NCBI RefSeq assembly: GCF_005233845.1
Contig: NZ_SZQL01000011.1
Span: 124,001-188,000 of the forward strand
Origin: Ilyomonas limi
GTDB taxonomy: Bacteria > Bacteroidota > Bacteroidia > Chitinophagales > Chitinophagaceae
Reading direction: 5' to 3'
Length of the DNA: 64,000 nt
The translations under genes were made by a program, and so were the position numbers. Positions 36,132 through 45,003 of the stretch are shown here, piece by piece (position 1 is the first letter of the stretch; the number at the start of each line of letters is the position of its first letter). The notes beneath the pieces were generated by a model, which had not been told where the DNA came from, searched no databases, and saw only the letters and a program-made list of their open reading frames with translations.

Positions 36132-39100
36132 ATGGTGCGTGCAGAGGAATGGCTGAAACACTTTGTTTGCCTGATAGCTTGTGTGATCATAAGCTTTATG
36201 GCGGCAGCACAAACGGCTGATTTTACAGCAACACCCACCAGTGGCTGTTCCCCTTTATCGGTCATTTTTACAAACACTTCCACTGGTTTTTCTGCAAATG
36301 CTACTTACAACTGGGACTTTGGCAATGGCAATTCTTCTGCTTTAAAAGACAGTGTAGGCGCACAATACAAAGACGAGCATGATTATACCGTAACACTTAC
36401 TGTAACAGATAACAATCAAACCTACACCAAAAGCACAACCATTACAGTATATAAAAAACCTCTGGTTGATTTTTCGGCAAATACATTAAACGGTTGTGCA
36501 CCGCTGCCGGTTACTTTTACCAGCAACTCCACACCCGGTGATGGTACTATTGCAAGCTATTTCTGGGACTTCGGCGATGGTGCTACAGCATCTGGCACAC
36601 AGGAAACGGTGCATACTTACCAATCGGCAGCAACTATTTCGCCCAGCCTTACGGTGACTAATAGTTTTGGCTGTTACAGTACCGCAAAAAAGACAGATTT
36701 GATACAAGTGCTTCCCTCTGTTAATCCGGCTTTTACCGCCTCGCAAACGGTATTGTGTACGGTAAATGATGCGGTCACTTTTATCAACAACAGCACCGGT
36801 GAGGGCACGCTCAGCTACCATTGGGATTTTGGAGACGGACAGACTTCAATAGACAAAGTGCCTGAACACCTGTACAGCAGTAAAGGCACTTACAACGTAA
36901 AGCTGGAAGTAACCAACAGCGATGGCTGCACAGCAGATACGGCAATGCCGGCCTACATTAATGTAGCCAACTACAATGCTGATTTTGAAGTACCGGCACT
37001 GGCATGCGAGCACACCAACATAACCTTTACTGATATAAGCAACCCGCAGCCTACTTCTTACACACAGCAGTTATGGATAGTAGATGGGCAACAATTCAGT
37101 ATAGATTCCAGCCAGTTTTCTTACAGCTTTACAGCAGGGCAGCATACAGTACAATTGATAGATGTTTTTGGCACTTGTAAAGACACCGCTATAAAAAACA
37201 TCACTGTACTGGAAAAACCAGCCATAACCGGCTTTGTGGTGAATATACAAAATACATGCGGTGCCCCGACAACTGTACAATTTAAAGATACAACAGCAAA
37301 CATCACAAAGTGGGAATGGGATGTGGATAATACCACAAACAGCAATTTTGAACCAACCAATTTTACATCGGCTACCTCCTACACCTATACTGCCGATGGT
37401 ACTTACTATGCATGGCTGCGCACTACTAATGCTGCCGGTTGCACCGCCGAAATAGTACAACCAATAACCATTAAAAAAGTGAGTGCAGATATTCATAGTT
37501 CGGCGGGGCAATATGGGTGTGATAGTTTAACCACCACTTTTTCAGCCCTTTCATCGCAGGTAATAAAAGAAACCGTCTGGAACTTTGGTGATAACACACC
37601 TACCACAACCGATAAAACGCCAGAGCATGTTTTTAAGCAGCCGGGCGATTATCAGGTTATCCTCAATTACAAAACTGCCGATGGCTGCAGCGGCGTGGCT
37701 ACTTATACGGTACACGTTACGCCCAGACCAAAATTTGACTTTACTGCTGTGCCCGGCACTACGGTGTGCGGCAGTACGCCGGTGAGCTTTAATGTAACAG
37801 GCAGCAATCTGGATGGCAACTATTTCTGGAATTTTGGCGATCAGCCGGGCTATCGTCCCGGCACTATTGATCAATCACACCAATACAGGTACGATTCTAC
37901 GTTTACGGTTTCATTGGTTATTACTAAAGAAGGCTGCAGCGATACCGTTACTAAAAAAGATTATATTACGGTGCTGCCACCTTTCCCCAATATCCACAAC
38001 CAGGCACACACCTGCGAAGGCACCCGTGGCCTGGTTACCTATGAGGATACAACAAAAGCAACTAACTGGAGCTGGGACTTTGGTGATGGTACACCAGCTT
38101 ACACATACAATAGCCCGCAACAAATTATTCAGCATACGTATTCCAAAAGTGGTACGTATATCGTTAAACTAACAGCAAAAAGCGGCAACTGCACCGTAAC
38201 AGATTCTGTAAATACATTTGTCTTGCTCAGGCAATCGCCGGTTTTAACTTCTACACTTACAGAGCTTTGCGGCAGTGATAACCTGCCGCTGGTTGTATCT
38301 GATGTAGAAACCAATCCCGCTGCTGTATTTTTTGGTTTTAACCACGACTACAATATGCTCTATGCGCAGTACCGGGACAGCAGTTTATTTGCAGGCACCT
38401 ATACTTCTCCTGACGATGTATGGCGCAATACCTTTCATCTGGATTTAACTGATTTAGATAATACAAAAAAAGACTTGCGTATTATTACTACTTCTTATTA
38501 TTTTAATTGTCTGGATACCACCAATTATATCCCTATAAAAATAAAAGGGCCAAAAGCAGGGTTTGAAATACAGAACAATGACAACTGTTTTAAAGATCCG
38601 CTCACTTTTACAGATACTTCTAAAAGTAGCAATGGCGCTGCTATTGTTAAATGGGAGTGGAATTTTGGCGATGGCAATACTACTGCAAAAATAAACAGCA
38701 ATCCATTTGATTATCAGTACCAAACGCCCGGAACGTACAATATATTGCTTAGAGTAACAGATAAAACCGGCTGCACCGATACTGCACAGCACACCATCAG
38801 GACAAACTTTCCGTTGGCAGCTTTTGAGATGTCGGAAAACCCGGTTTTGCCAGATTCAAATGTTTATTTTTATAATCGCTCTGTGATCAGCGATACCAAC
38901 AACTACAACAACAGCGCATTTACCTGGATGTTTGGTGATGGCACAATCATTAAGAATGTTTATCGGGATTCTATTCCTGTACACCACTATGCAACAACCG
39001 GTGTAGATACCGTGATGCTGATAGCAAGAGATAACCTTACAACATGCAGCGATACCGCTGTACAATTGTTGTATGTAAAAAACCTCAATCTTAATTTTAC

Positions 39101-41099
39101 CTATACTACTGAGTTCGTCAATCCGGGCAGCGGTTGCCCACCCATAGTAGCAACATTTACCAGCACTACTGTAAATACCAGCAGCATCAGTTGGGATTTT
39201 GGAGATGGCACTACCATTGGCAATAATGGTGTTCCACAACACACCTATAATAAACCCGGCAAATACAAGGTAACATTGTATGGCTATTTCAGGGATGGAA
39301 CGGTGGATTCTGTTTTTCAATATATTACCATCCAGGGTCCGTATGCTACGCTAAGAGCAGATAAGCAATTTGTGTGCGGTGCACAACCCATTATGCTTAC
39401 TGCACAGGCATCAAACGCTACATCTTATACATGGGATTTTGGTGATGGTACGCTTACCGGTGCTGCCGATACTTTTGCAGTACACAACTATCTCACGCCA
39501 GGTATGTACACGCCATCGCTGATTGTAAAAGACAGCAACAACTGCTCTTTTCCTTTTTTCCTCGAAAAACCTATTATTATTGATACGTTGCATCTTGCCA
39601 TACAGACCAGGCCCGAAGTTGTGTGCGATTCATCCATTGTTTTGTTTACGCCGGATATAATAAGTGTGGCAAAAGATGTGGCAAAAGTGCCATTACAATA
39701 CCATTGGAGTTTTGGCACCGGCAAAGTAAAAGATACTGCAAACACAGAAAGCCCGGCTTTCCTGTACAGCAAAACCGGTACTTACCCGGTAACATTGAGT
39801 GCAGCCTCGCCCTATGGCTGCGCCGCTGAAACCAGCGTTGATATTGTAGTAAATCCAACACCTAAGGCGGGCATCAAAGGTCCCGCATCGCTGTGCCAGG
39901 ATGATTGGGGCAATTTTATTGGCAGCGCTGATATATCCAACAACTCCCTTACCTGGGAATGGCATTTCCCCAACGGCAGCACTTCCGCAGAACAAAAACC
40001 TGCGCAGCAGCAATTTATACACTCCGGCACCGATCCGGTAATGCTGGTGGTAAATGAAAACGGCTGCTACGATACTGCTTATAGCCCGCTTACGGTATAT
40101 GCCAAACCCCTTGTTAATTTACAACCTGTGCGGCCGCAAATCTGTGCAGGTCAATCTGTGCAATTAACGGCGCACGATGGTATTAGTTACAAATGGACAC
40201 CCAATAAAAGTATAAACGATAATACCATTGCCAATCCGTTCGTAGCGCCCGATAGCACTACGTTGTATAAAGTGGCTGTGACCAACAGTAATGGATGTGT
40301 AAATACCGATTCGGTAATGGTGCGGGTAGTACAACGGTTTGCAATAACTGCCATGCCGCTCCTGTATGTATGTCGCGGCAGCAGTGCGCAATTAAATGTA
40401 TCGGGCGCCGACATATACCAATGGATTGAAGGCAGCGGACTGAGTAACACCAATACTTCCAACCCGGCTATTAATACTACCACTGCTCAAACCTATAAAG
40501 TGGTAGGCTACGATAGCAGCCACTGCTTTACCGATACGGCTATTACCGAAGTGCGCATTGTTGAATTGCCAACTGTAAATGCCGGTAATAATATCAGCAC
40601 TTTTGCCGGCTCACCGGTAACACTTGCACCTACCACCAGCCCCGATGTAACCGGCTGGAACTGGCAACCGGAGATGTATTTAAGCTGCAGCAATTGTCCT
40701 TCGCCGGTAAGCATACCGCAGGCTAACATAACGTATGTAGTGCAGGTAAATAATGAATACGGTTGTGTGGCAAAAGATAGTGTGCAGATAAACGTATTGT
40801 GTAAGCAAAGTCTGATACAAATTCCATCGGCATTTACGCCTAATGGTGATGGAATTAATGAGCGTTTTAACGTTAGAGGGAGTGGGATTAAACAAATTAA
40901 CCGCTTTGCTATATTTAACCGGGATGGTCAAATGTTGTTTGAACGTACCAACATGAGCGCCTACGATGAAAATGCCGGCTGGGATGGTACCTTTAAAGGT
41001 AAAGCGGTAGCTCCCGGCACGTACGTGTATATAGCATCTATTGTTTGCGCCACCGGCGAAGTATATCACTACAAAGGCACCGTAGTATTGATAAGGTAA
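36132..41099 (+). CDS. Giant PKD-repeat surface protein with type B T9SS sorting tail
   Basis: 1655 residues with a signal peptide (MVRAEEWLKHFVCLIACVIISFMAAAQ). About 14 PKD-like modules are visible by the WDFGDG-type turn (NWDFGNG, FWDFGDG, HWDFGDG, VWNFGDN, WEWNFGDG and others), each closed by HTY and a YTVTL-type strand. Several more Ig-like modules follow (GQSVQLTA, YKWTPN). The C-terminus (PSAFTPNGDGINERF ... WDGTFKGKAVAPGTYVY) is the gliding-motility-associated type B T9SS signal, so the protein is exported across the outer membrane. Likely an adhesin or matrix component. The SprE/PorW-like gene follows 292 bases later. Confidence 0.94.
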   Translation: MVRAEEWLKHFVCLIACVIISFMAAAQTADFTATPTSGCSPLSVIFTNTSTGFSANATYNWDFGNGNSSALKDSVGAQYKDEHDYTVTLTVTDNNQTYTKSTTITVYKKPLVDFSANTLNGCAPLPVTFTSNSTPGDGTIASYFWDFGDGATASGTQETVHTYQSAATISPSLTVTNSFGCYSTAKKTDLIQVLPSVNPAFTASQTVLCTVNDAVTFINNSTGEGTLSYHWDFGDGQTSIDKVPEHLYSSKGTYNVKLEVTNSDGCTADTAMPAYINVANYNADFEVPALACEHTNITFTDISNPQPTSYTQQLWIVDGQQFSIDSSQFSYSFTAGQHTVQLIDVFGTCKDTAIKNITVLEKPAITGFVVNIQNTCGAPTTVQFKDTTANITKWEWDVDNTTNSNFEPTNFTSATSYTYTADGTYYAWLRTTNAAGCTAEIVQPITIKKVSADIHSSAGQYGCDSLTTTFSALSSQVIKETVWNFGDNTPTTTDKTPEHVFKQPGDYQVILNYKTADGCSGVATYTVHVTPRPKFDFTAVPGTTVCGSTPVSFNVTGSNLDGNYFWNFGDQPGYRPGTIDQSHQYRYDSTFTVSLVITKEGCSDTVTKKDYITVLPPFPNIHNQAHTCEGTRGLVTYEDTTKATNWSWDFGDGTPAYTYNSPQQIIQHTYSKSGTYIVKLTAKSGNCTVTDSVNTFVLLRQSPVLTSTLTELCGSDNLPLVVSDVETNPAAVFFGFNHDYNMLYAQYRDSSLFAGTYTSPDDVWRNTFHLDLTDLDNTKKDLRIITTSYYFNCLDTTNYIPIKIKGPKAGFEIQNNDNCFKDPLTFTDTSKSSNGAAIVKWEWNFGDGNTTAKINSNPFDYQYQTPGTYNILLRVTDKTGCTDTAQHTIRTNFPLAAFEMSENPVLPDSNVYFYNRSVISDTNNYNNSAFTWMFGDGTIIKNVYRDSIPVHHYATTGVDTVMLIARDNLTTCSDTAVQLLYVKNLNLNFTYTTEFVNPGSGCPPIVATFTSTTVNTSSISWDFGDGTTIGNNGVPQHTYNKPGKYKVTLYGYFRDGTVDSVFQYITIQGPYATLRADKQFVCGAQPIMLTAQASNATSYTWDFGDGTLTGAADTFAVHNYLTPGMYTPSLIVKDSNNCSFPFFLEKPIIIDTLHLAIQTRPEVVCDSSIVLFTPDIISVAKDVAKVPLQYHWSFGTGKVKDTANTESPAFLYSKTGTYPVTLSAASPYGCAAETSVDIVVNPTPKAGIKGPASLCQDDWGNFIGSADISNNSLTWEWHFPNGSTSAEQKPAQQQFIHSGTDPVMLVVNENGCYDTAYSPLTVYAKPLVNLQPVRPQICAGQSVQLTAHDGISYKWTPNKSINDNTIANPFVAPDSTTLYKVAVTNSNGCVNTDSVMVRVVQRFAITAMPLLYVCRGSSAQLNVSGADIYQWIEGSGLSNTNTSNPAINTTTAQTYKVVGYDSSHCFTDTAITEVRIVELPTVNAGNNISTFAGSPVTLAPTTSPDVTGWNWQPEMYLSCSNCPSPVSIPQANITYVVQVNNEYGCVAKDSVQINVLCKQSLIQIPSAFTPNGDGINERFNVRGSGIKQINRFAIFNRDGQMLFERTNMSAYDENAGWDGTFKGKAVAPGTYVYIASIVCATGEVYHYKGTVVLIR

Positions 41100-41348
41100 A
41101 TTTTTCTTCCCGCCTTCCACAGCCTGTATAGCAGGTAAGACATGCTCAGCATGACAAGGATAAAAGTGATTTCAAAATCAAACTGTTCCATTAAGCATCT
41201 TTCCAAAACATTTCTATTCTCCCCGAAAAAGAAAAATAATACTTGTTATAAAGCTCTGGTATGCTTCTGTTTATAAAACATTGGTTTAGTGCGGGAGAAC
41301 TCCTCCCCAATCAGGAATTAATAATACCTGAAAATAGGGTTTGTAAAA

Positions 41349-41356
41349 TATTTTTG
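41349..41356 (+). promoter_or_regulatory. -7 box of the SprE-like gene
   Basis: TATTTTTG fits the Bacteroidota TAnnTTTG box, 35 bases before the ATG at 41392. No -33 element at normal spacing is seen, so confidence is modest. Confidence 0.4.
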
Positions 41357-41391
41357 TTTGCTTTACAGTTATTATACGAGAAAGTTATTGC

Positions 41392-44364
41392 ATGAAGCAG
41401 TTGGTACTAAAAAGTAGTTTATGTTGGCTGTTCCTAATGATCTGTTGGCTGTCGCAGGCACAGAAAGGCACTACTATTACCCTGAAGAAACCCGGCAAAT
41501 ACGAAAACCGAACCCTGCCTGCCGAGCAAAGTGACACCAAAAAGTTTGGTCCGGTAAGGCATGCTTTGCAGAATATGTACACACATTACAATTATTATTT
41601 TAATGCCAATGCCCTTCTCAACGATATTGTGGCACGCGCCAAAGCAGCCAACAAAGACGATTATACAAAACTCCTTCCCTTTTACAATTATTCGCTCAAT
41701 ACTACTGCACAAAGTGGCAGCGATATAGATTCTGTTATTTACCACTGTACCGCCGGCGTGTTGCTCCACGACCTGCGCAACGACTGGATTGATAACTTAT
41801 ATTTTTTGCTGGGTAAAGCCTACTTCTATCGCAAGAATTTCGATTCTGCTATGAACGCTTTTCAGTATGTGAACTATGCGTGGGGACCAAAGGACGATGG
41901 CTATAATTTGCCCATCGGCAGCAATGCTACCAATAAAGGCGAGCTGACGATTGCGACAAAGGAAAAAACAGATGTATGGCATAAAACTGCCGTAACGCCA
42001 CCCAGCCGCAACGAAAACTTCTTATGGATGGCGCGTACCAGCATAGAAACCGGGAATGCCGGACGTGCCGGCGGTTTGCTGGAAATATTGCGCAACGACC
42101 CCAAATTTCCGGAGCGATTGCAACCCGACCTGCACGAAGCATTGGCTTATTTATTTTATAACCAAAAAAGATACGACAGTGCTGCTACACACCTCGGTGA
42201 GGCGCTGGACAATGCTAACAATCAATTGGAAAAAGCGCGCTGGGAATACCTGATGGCGCAAATGTATCATCTTGCCGGCAATGATGAAGAAGCAGTAAAA
42301 TACTTCAACCGCTGTGCCGACCATACACCAGATCCCATTATGGAAGTGAATGCCTATTTCAACAGCATTAATATAGGTAACGATAGCACTGGTGCCACTA
42401 CGCAGCAAAAGCTGGATGCGCTGCTGCGTATGGCTAAAAAAGATAAATACGTGCTATACCGCGATATTATCTATTATGCCGCAGCGCAGGTAGAACTACA
42501 ACTTGGCAACAACGATGAAGCCATTGCATTGCTAAAGAAAAGCATAGCAAATAATGTGGATAATCCCGACCAAAGAAGCAAATCCTTTTTGTTGCTTGCC
42601 GATGTGGAATACAACCAGCGCAAATGGATGAATGCCCATAACTTTTACGACAGTACGCAAGCTGCAGGCAACCTAAGCGATTCATTGGAGATGGATCGGT
42701 TAAGCACCCGGCAGCCGGCAATGGCAAGCATTGCAGGTTATCTTACTGCTGTAGATAAGGAAGATAGTTTGCAGCAGGTAGCGGCTATGCCCGAAGCGCA
42801 ACGTACTGCTTACCTGAAAAAAACACTGCGGCAGATACGCCGCAGCCAGGGATTGAAAGACGAGGACAATACGCCCAACATCAATCCTGCAGTACAATTG
42901 CAAACACAGGCAAATTTGTTTGATAATACAGCGGCGTCCAAAGACTGGTATTTTAATAATACTGCCCTCAAGAGCAGCGGTTTTGGTGCATTCAGGCAAC
43001 AATGGGGCAACCGGCCGAATGTAGATAACTGGCGCCGCCAGAGCGATATTACCAGGATGGCGATGCAACAGCCCGGCTCGCCGGATGGGGACACAGACAG
43101 TACTGATGCGGAGAATGGTGATGAGAATGGAGAAGAAGCAGCCCCTGCAATGGCCAACTCTATTGAAGACCTGGAAGCCGGACTGCCTTTAACACCCGAA
43201 AAGCTGCAACAATCCAATGAAAATATAGCAAAAGCATATTTCCACAGTGGGGAAGTATTTCAAAACGAACTGCAAAACTTTCCGGCTGCTATTGAGATGT
43301 ATCAGCAGATGAATACAGTAACCGATTCGAGTGAGTATCGTGAGCAATCGCTTTTCAACTTATATTATTGCTATAATAGATTAGGTAAAAGAGCCAGCGC
43401 AGACTCTGCCTTAGCCGTTTTACAAAGAGATTACCGTAATGGACAATGGCTGGCAAAACTGAAAAACGGCAGCATAGCACCCTCAGAATCAAGTGAAAAA
43501 TCGCCTGCTACACAGCAATACGAAAAAATATATAACGCGTTTATTGAAGGCAATTTTAATGAAGCTCAAAAGCAAAAAGAAATAGCCGACAGCCAGTATG
43601 GAAATAGCTATTGGACCCCGCAATTGCTGTACATTGAATCTATTTATTATGTTTCGCAGCGGGAAGACAGCAGTGCGCTGAAGCAACTGCAAAACCTGCA
43701 GGATCAGTTTCCTTCCTCACCGCTGGTAGAAAAAGCCCAAACAATGGCAGATGTCATCAGGCGGCGCCCACAGATAGAAGCCTATCTTACCAAACTGCAA
43801 ATCAAGCGGAACGTAGATACTACTACCAGTACTGTTTTAGTAAATACTACACCGGTAGAAGCTCCCATCAAACAATCGGTGGAGTACAAGAAACCCGATT
43901 CTGTAATTTCCAAACCGGCGAACAAACCAGTGGCAGTAAATTTAGATACAGTTGCGGTAAAAGCACCGGAAGTGGCTAAAACGTTCTCCTTTAATGCTGC
44001 CGACTCGCAGTACGTGGCGCTGGTGCTGGATAAAGTAGCGCCGGTGTATGCTACCGAAGCCAGGAATGCATTTAACCGTTATAATAAACAAACGTTTTAC
44101 AACCAAACAATCAATACCAGTTCTGTAAAGCTGGATGACCGCTACAATATAATGCTGATTGGCCCGTTTACCGATGCCGCAGCAGCATTGGATTATATAG
44201 ATAAAACGAAGCCACAAACGGCGGGTCGCATCTTGCCCTGGCTTACCGCCGATAAATACGGCTTTTTGATGATAAGCCCGTCCAACTTCAGGCTACTCAA
44301 CGAGAATAAAGACCTGGATACTTATAGAAGTGTAATACAGAAAGCCATTCCCGACAAGTTTTAG
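41392..44364 (+). CDS. sprE: SprE/PorW-like tetratricopeptide protein of the type IX secretion system
   Basis: 990 residues. The N-terminal sequence (FGPVRHALQNMYTHYNYYFNANALLNDIV), many TPR-like helix pairs (LFYNQKRYDSAATHLGEAL, GNDEEAIALLKKSI), a low-complexity acidic stretch (~560-590) and a terminal domain (YNIMLIGPFTDAAAALDYI ... FLMISPSNFRLL) match what I recall of SprE/PorW. That periplasmic component is required for T9SS secretion and gliding. The signal segment LMICWLSQAQ has Cys but no clear lipobox, whereas SprE is a lipoprotein in other species. It follows a T9SS substrate gene. The symbol is by similarity of layout only. Confidence 0.75.
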   Translation: MKQLVLKSSLCWLFLMICWLSQAQKGTTITLKKPGKYENRTLPAEQSDTKKFGPVRHALQNMYTHYNYYFNANALLNDIVARAKAANKDDYTKLLPFYNYSLNTTAQSGSDIDSVIYHCTAGVLLHDLRNDWIDNLYFLLGKAYFYRKNFDSAMNAFQYVNYAWGPKDDGYNLPIGSNATNKGELTIATKEKTDVWHKTAVTPPSRNENFLWMARTSIETGNAGRAGGLLEILRNDPKFPERLQPDLHEALAYLFYNQKRYDSAATHLGEALDNANNQLEKARWEYLMAQMYHLAGNDEEAVKYFNRCADHTPDPIMEVNAYFNSINIGNDSTGATTQQKLDALLRMAKKDKYVLYRDIIYYAAAQVELQLGNNDEAIALLKKSIANNVDNPDQRSKSFLLLADVEYNQRKWMNAHNFYDSTQAAGNLSDSLEMDRLSTRQPAMASIAGYLTAVDKEDSLQQVAAMPEAQRTAYLKKTLRQIRRSQGLKDEDNTPNINPAVQLQTQANLFDNTAASKDWYFNNTALKSSGFGAFRQQWGNRPNVDNWRRQSDITRMAMQQPGSPDGDTDSTDAENGDENGEEAAPAMANSIEDLEAGLPLTPEKLQQSNENIAKAYFHSGEVFQNELQNFPAAIEMYQQMNTVTDSSEYREQSLFNLYYCYNRLGKRASADSALAVLQRDYRNGQWLAKLKNGSIAPSESSEKSPATQQYEKIYNAFIEGNFNEAQKQKEIADSQYGNSYWTPQLLYIESIYYVSQREDSSALKQLQNLQDQFPSSPLVEKAQTMADVIRRRPQIEAYLTKLQIKRNVDTTTSTVLVNTTPVEAPIKQSVEYKKPDSVISKPANKPVAVNLDTVAVKAPEVAKTFSFNAADSQYVALVLDKVAPVYATEARNAFNRYNKQTFYNQTINTSSVKLDDRYNIMLIGPFTDAAAALDYIDKTKPQTAGRILPWLTADKYGFLMISPSNFRLLNENKDLDTYRSVIQKAIPDKF

Positions 44365-44454
44365 CCTGAAGGCATAGTTTTTAAAACAAGTGGTGAGCCA
44401 TTTCTTTGGCAAGAAACTTGAATGCTTATCGCTATAAAACCATGGAGGTAACTT

Positions 44455-44706
44455 ATGAACACCGATTTTAATCTTGAACACAAGGAAGGCAAAGTAGCTA
44501 CAGCTATTGAAGAGCAAACTGCCAAAATTCCTTCCGACGTATTTTTGTGGGCTGCATTAGGCTCAATGGCGGCATCGGCTATATTGCAATTTACTTCTTA
44601 CAAAAAAGAGAGTCTTTTTGTTGGTCAATGGGCTGCTCCCTTCCTGCTGTTGGGTATTTATAATAAGCTGGTTAAGCAATTGGGTCACGACGAAACAAAC
44701 CGGTAA
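44455..44706 (+). CDS. Small membrane protein of unknown function (83 residues)
   Basis: A well-placed Shine-Dalgarno (GGAGG at ~44444) precedes the ATG at 44455. One or two membrane segments (FLWAALGSMAASAILQF and WAAPFLLLGIYNKLV) follow an acidic N-terminus; the tail is KQLGHDETNR. I recall similar short proteins in other Bacteroidota genomes, without function. It stands after the SprE-like gene with a 90-base gap. Confidence 0.75.
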   Translation: MNTDFNLEHKEGKVATAIEEQTAKIPSDVFLWAALGSMAASAILQFTSYKKESLFVGQWAAPFLLLGIYNKLVKQLGHDETNR

Positions 44707-45003
44707 TTTACCCCCGCAAAACTTTTTGAAATGTTTAAATCCTGTATGGTGTTCAATACCTTATAGGATTTTTTTATGGATAAAAGTGAAAGGGGCTTTT
44801 ATTTAAAAATGAAGGGAATCACTGGTGCTTCGTTCTTTATGCGAGTACCCTTTTTTGAACCACAGAGTAAAAAGAGTAAGACACAGAGGAACACATCGCA
44901 GTTTATATATTTTATAAATATGATTTAGAACAACTTAATGAGAAGATATAGCTACTATTTATCCCATCCATCCCACTAATCCCATAAAATCCCGGTTCAG
45001 ACA
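44707..45003. other. Intergenic spacer with phylum-typical dispersed text
   Basis: No gene. The segment near 44865-44895 (ACCACAGAGTAAAAAGAG, CACAGAGGAACACA) resembles text seen again near 48690 and, loosely, 8805, a dispersed non-coding repeat. Confidence 0.45.
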
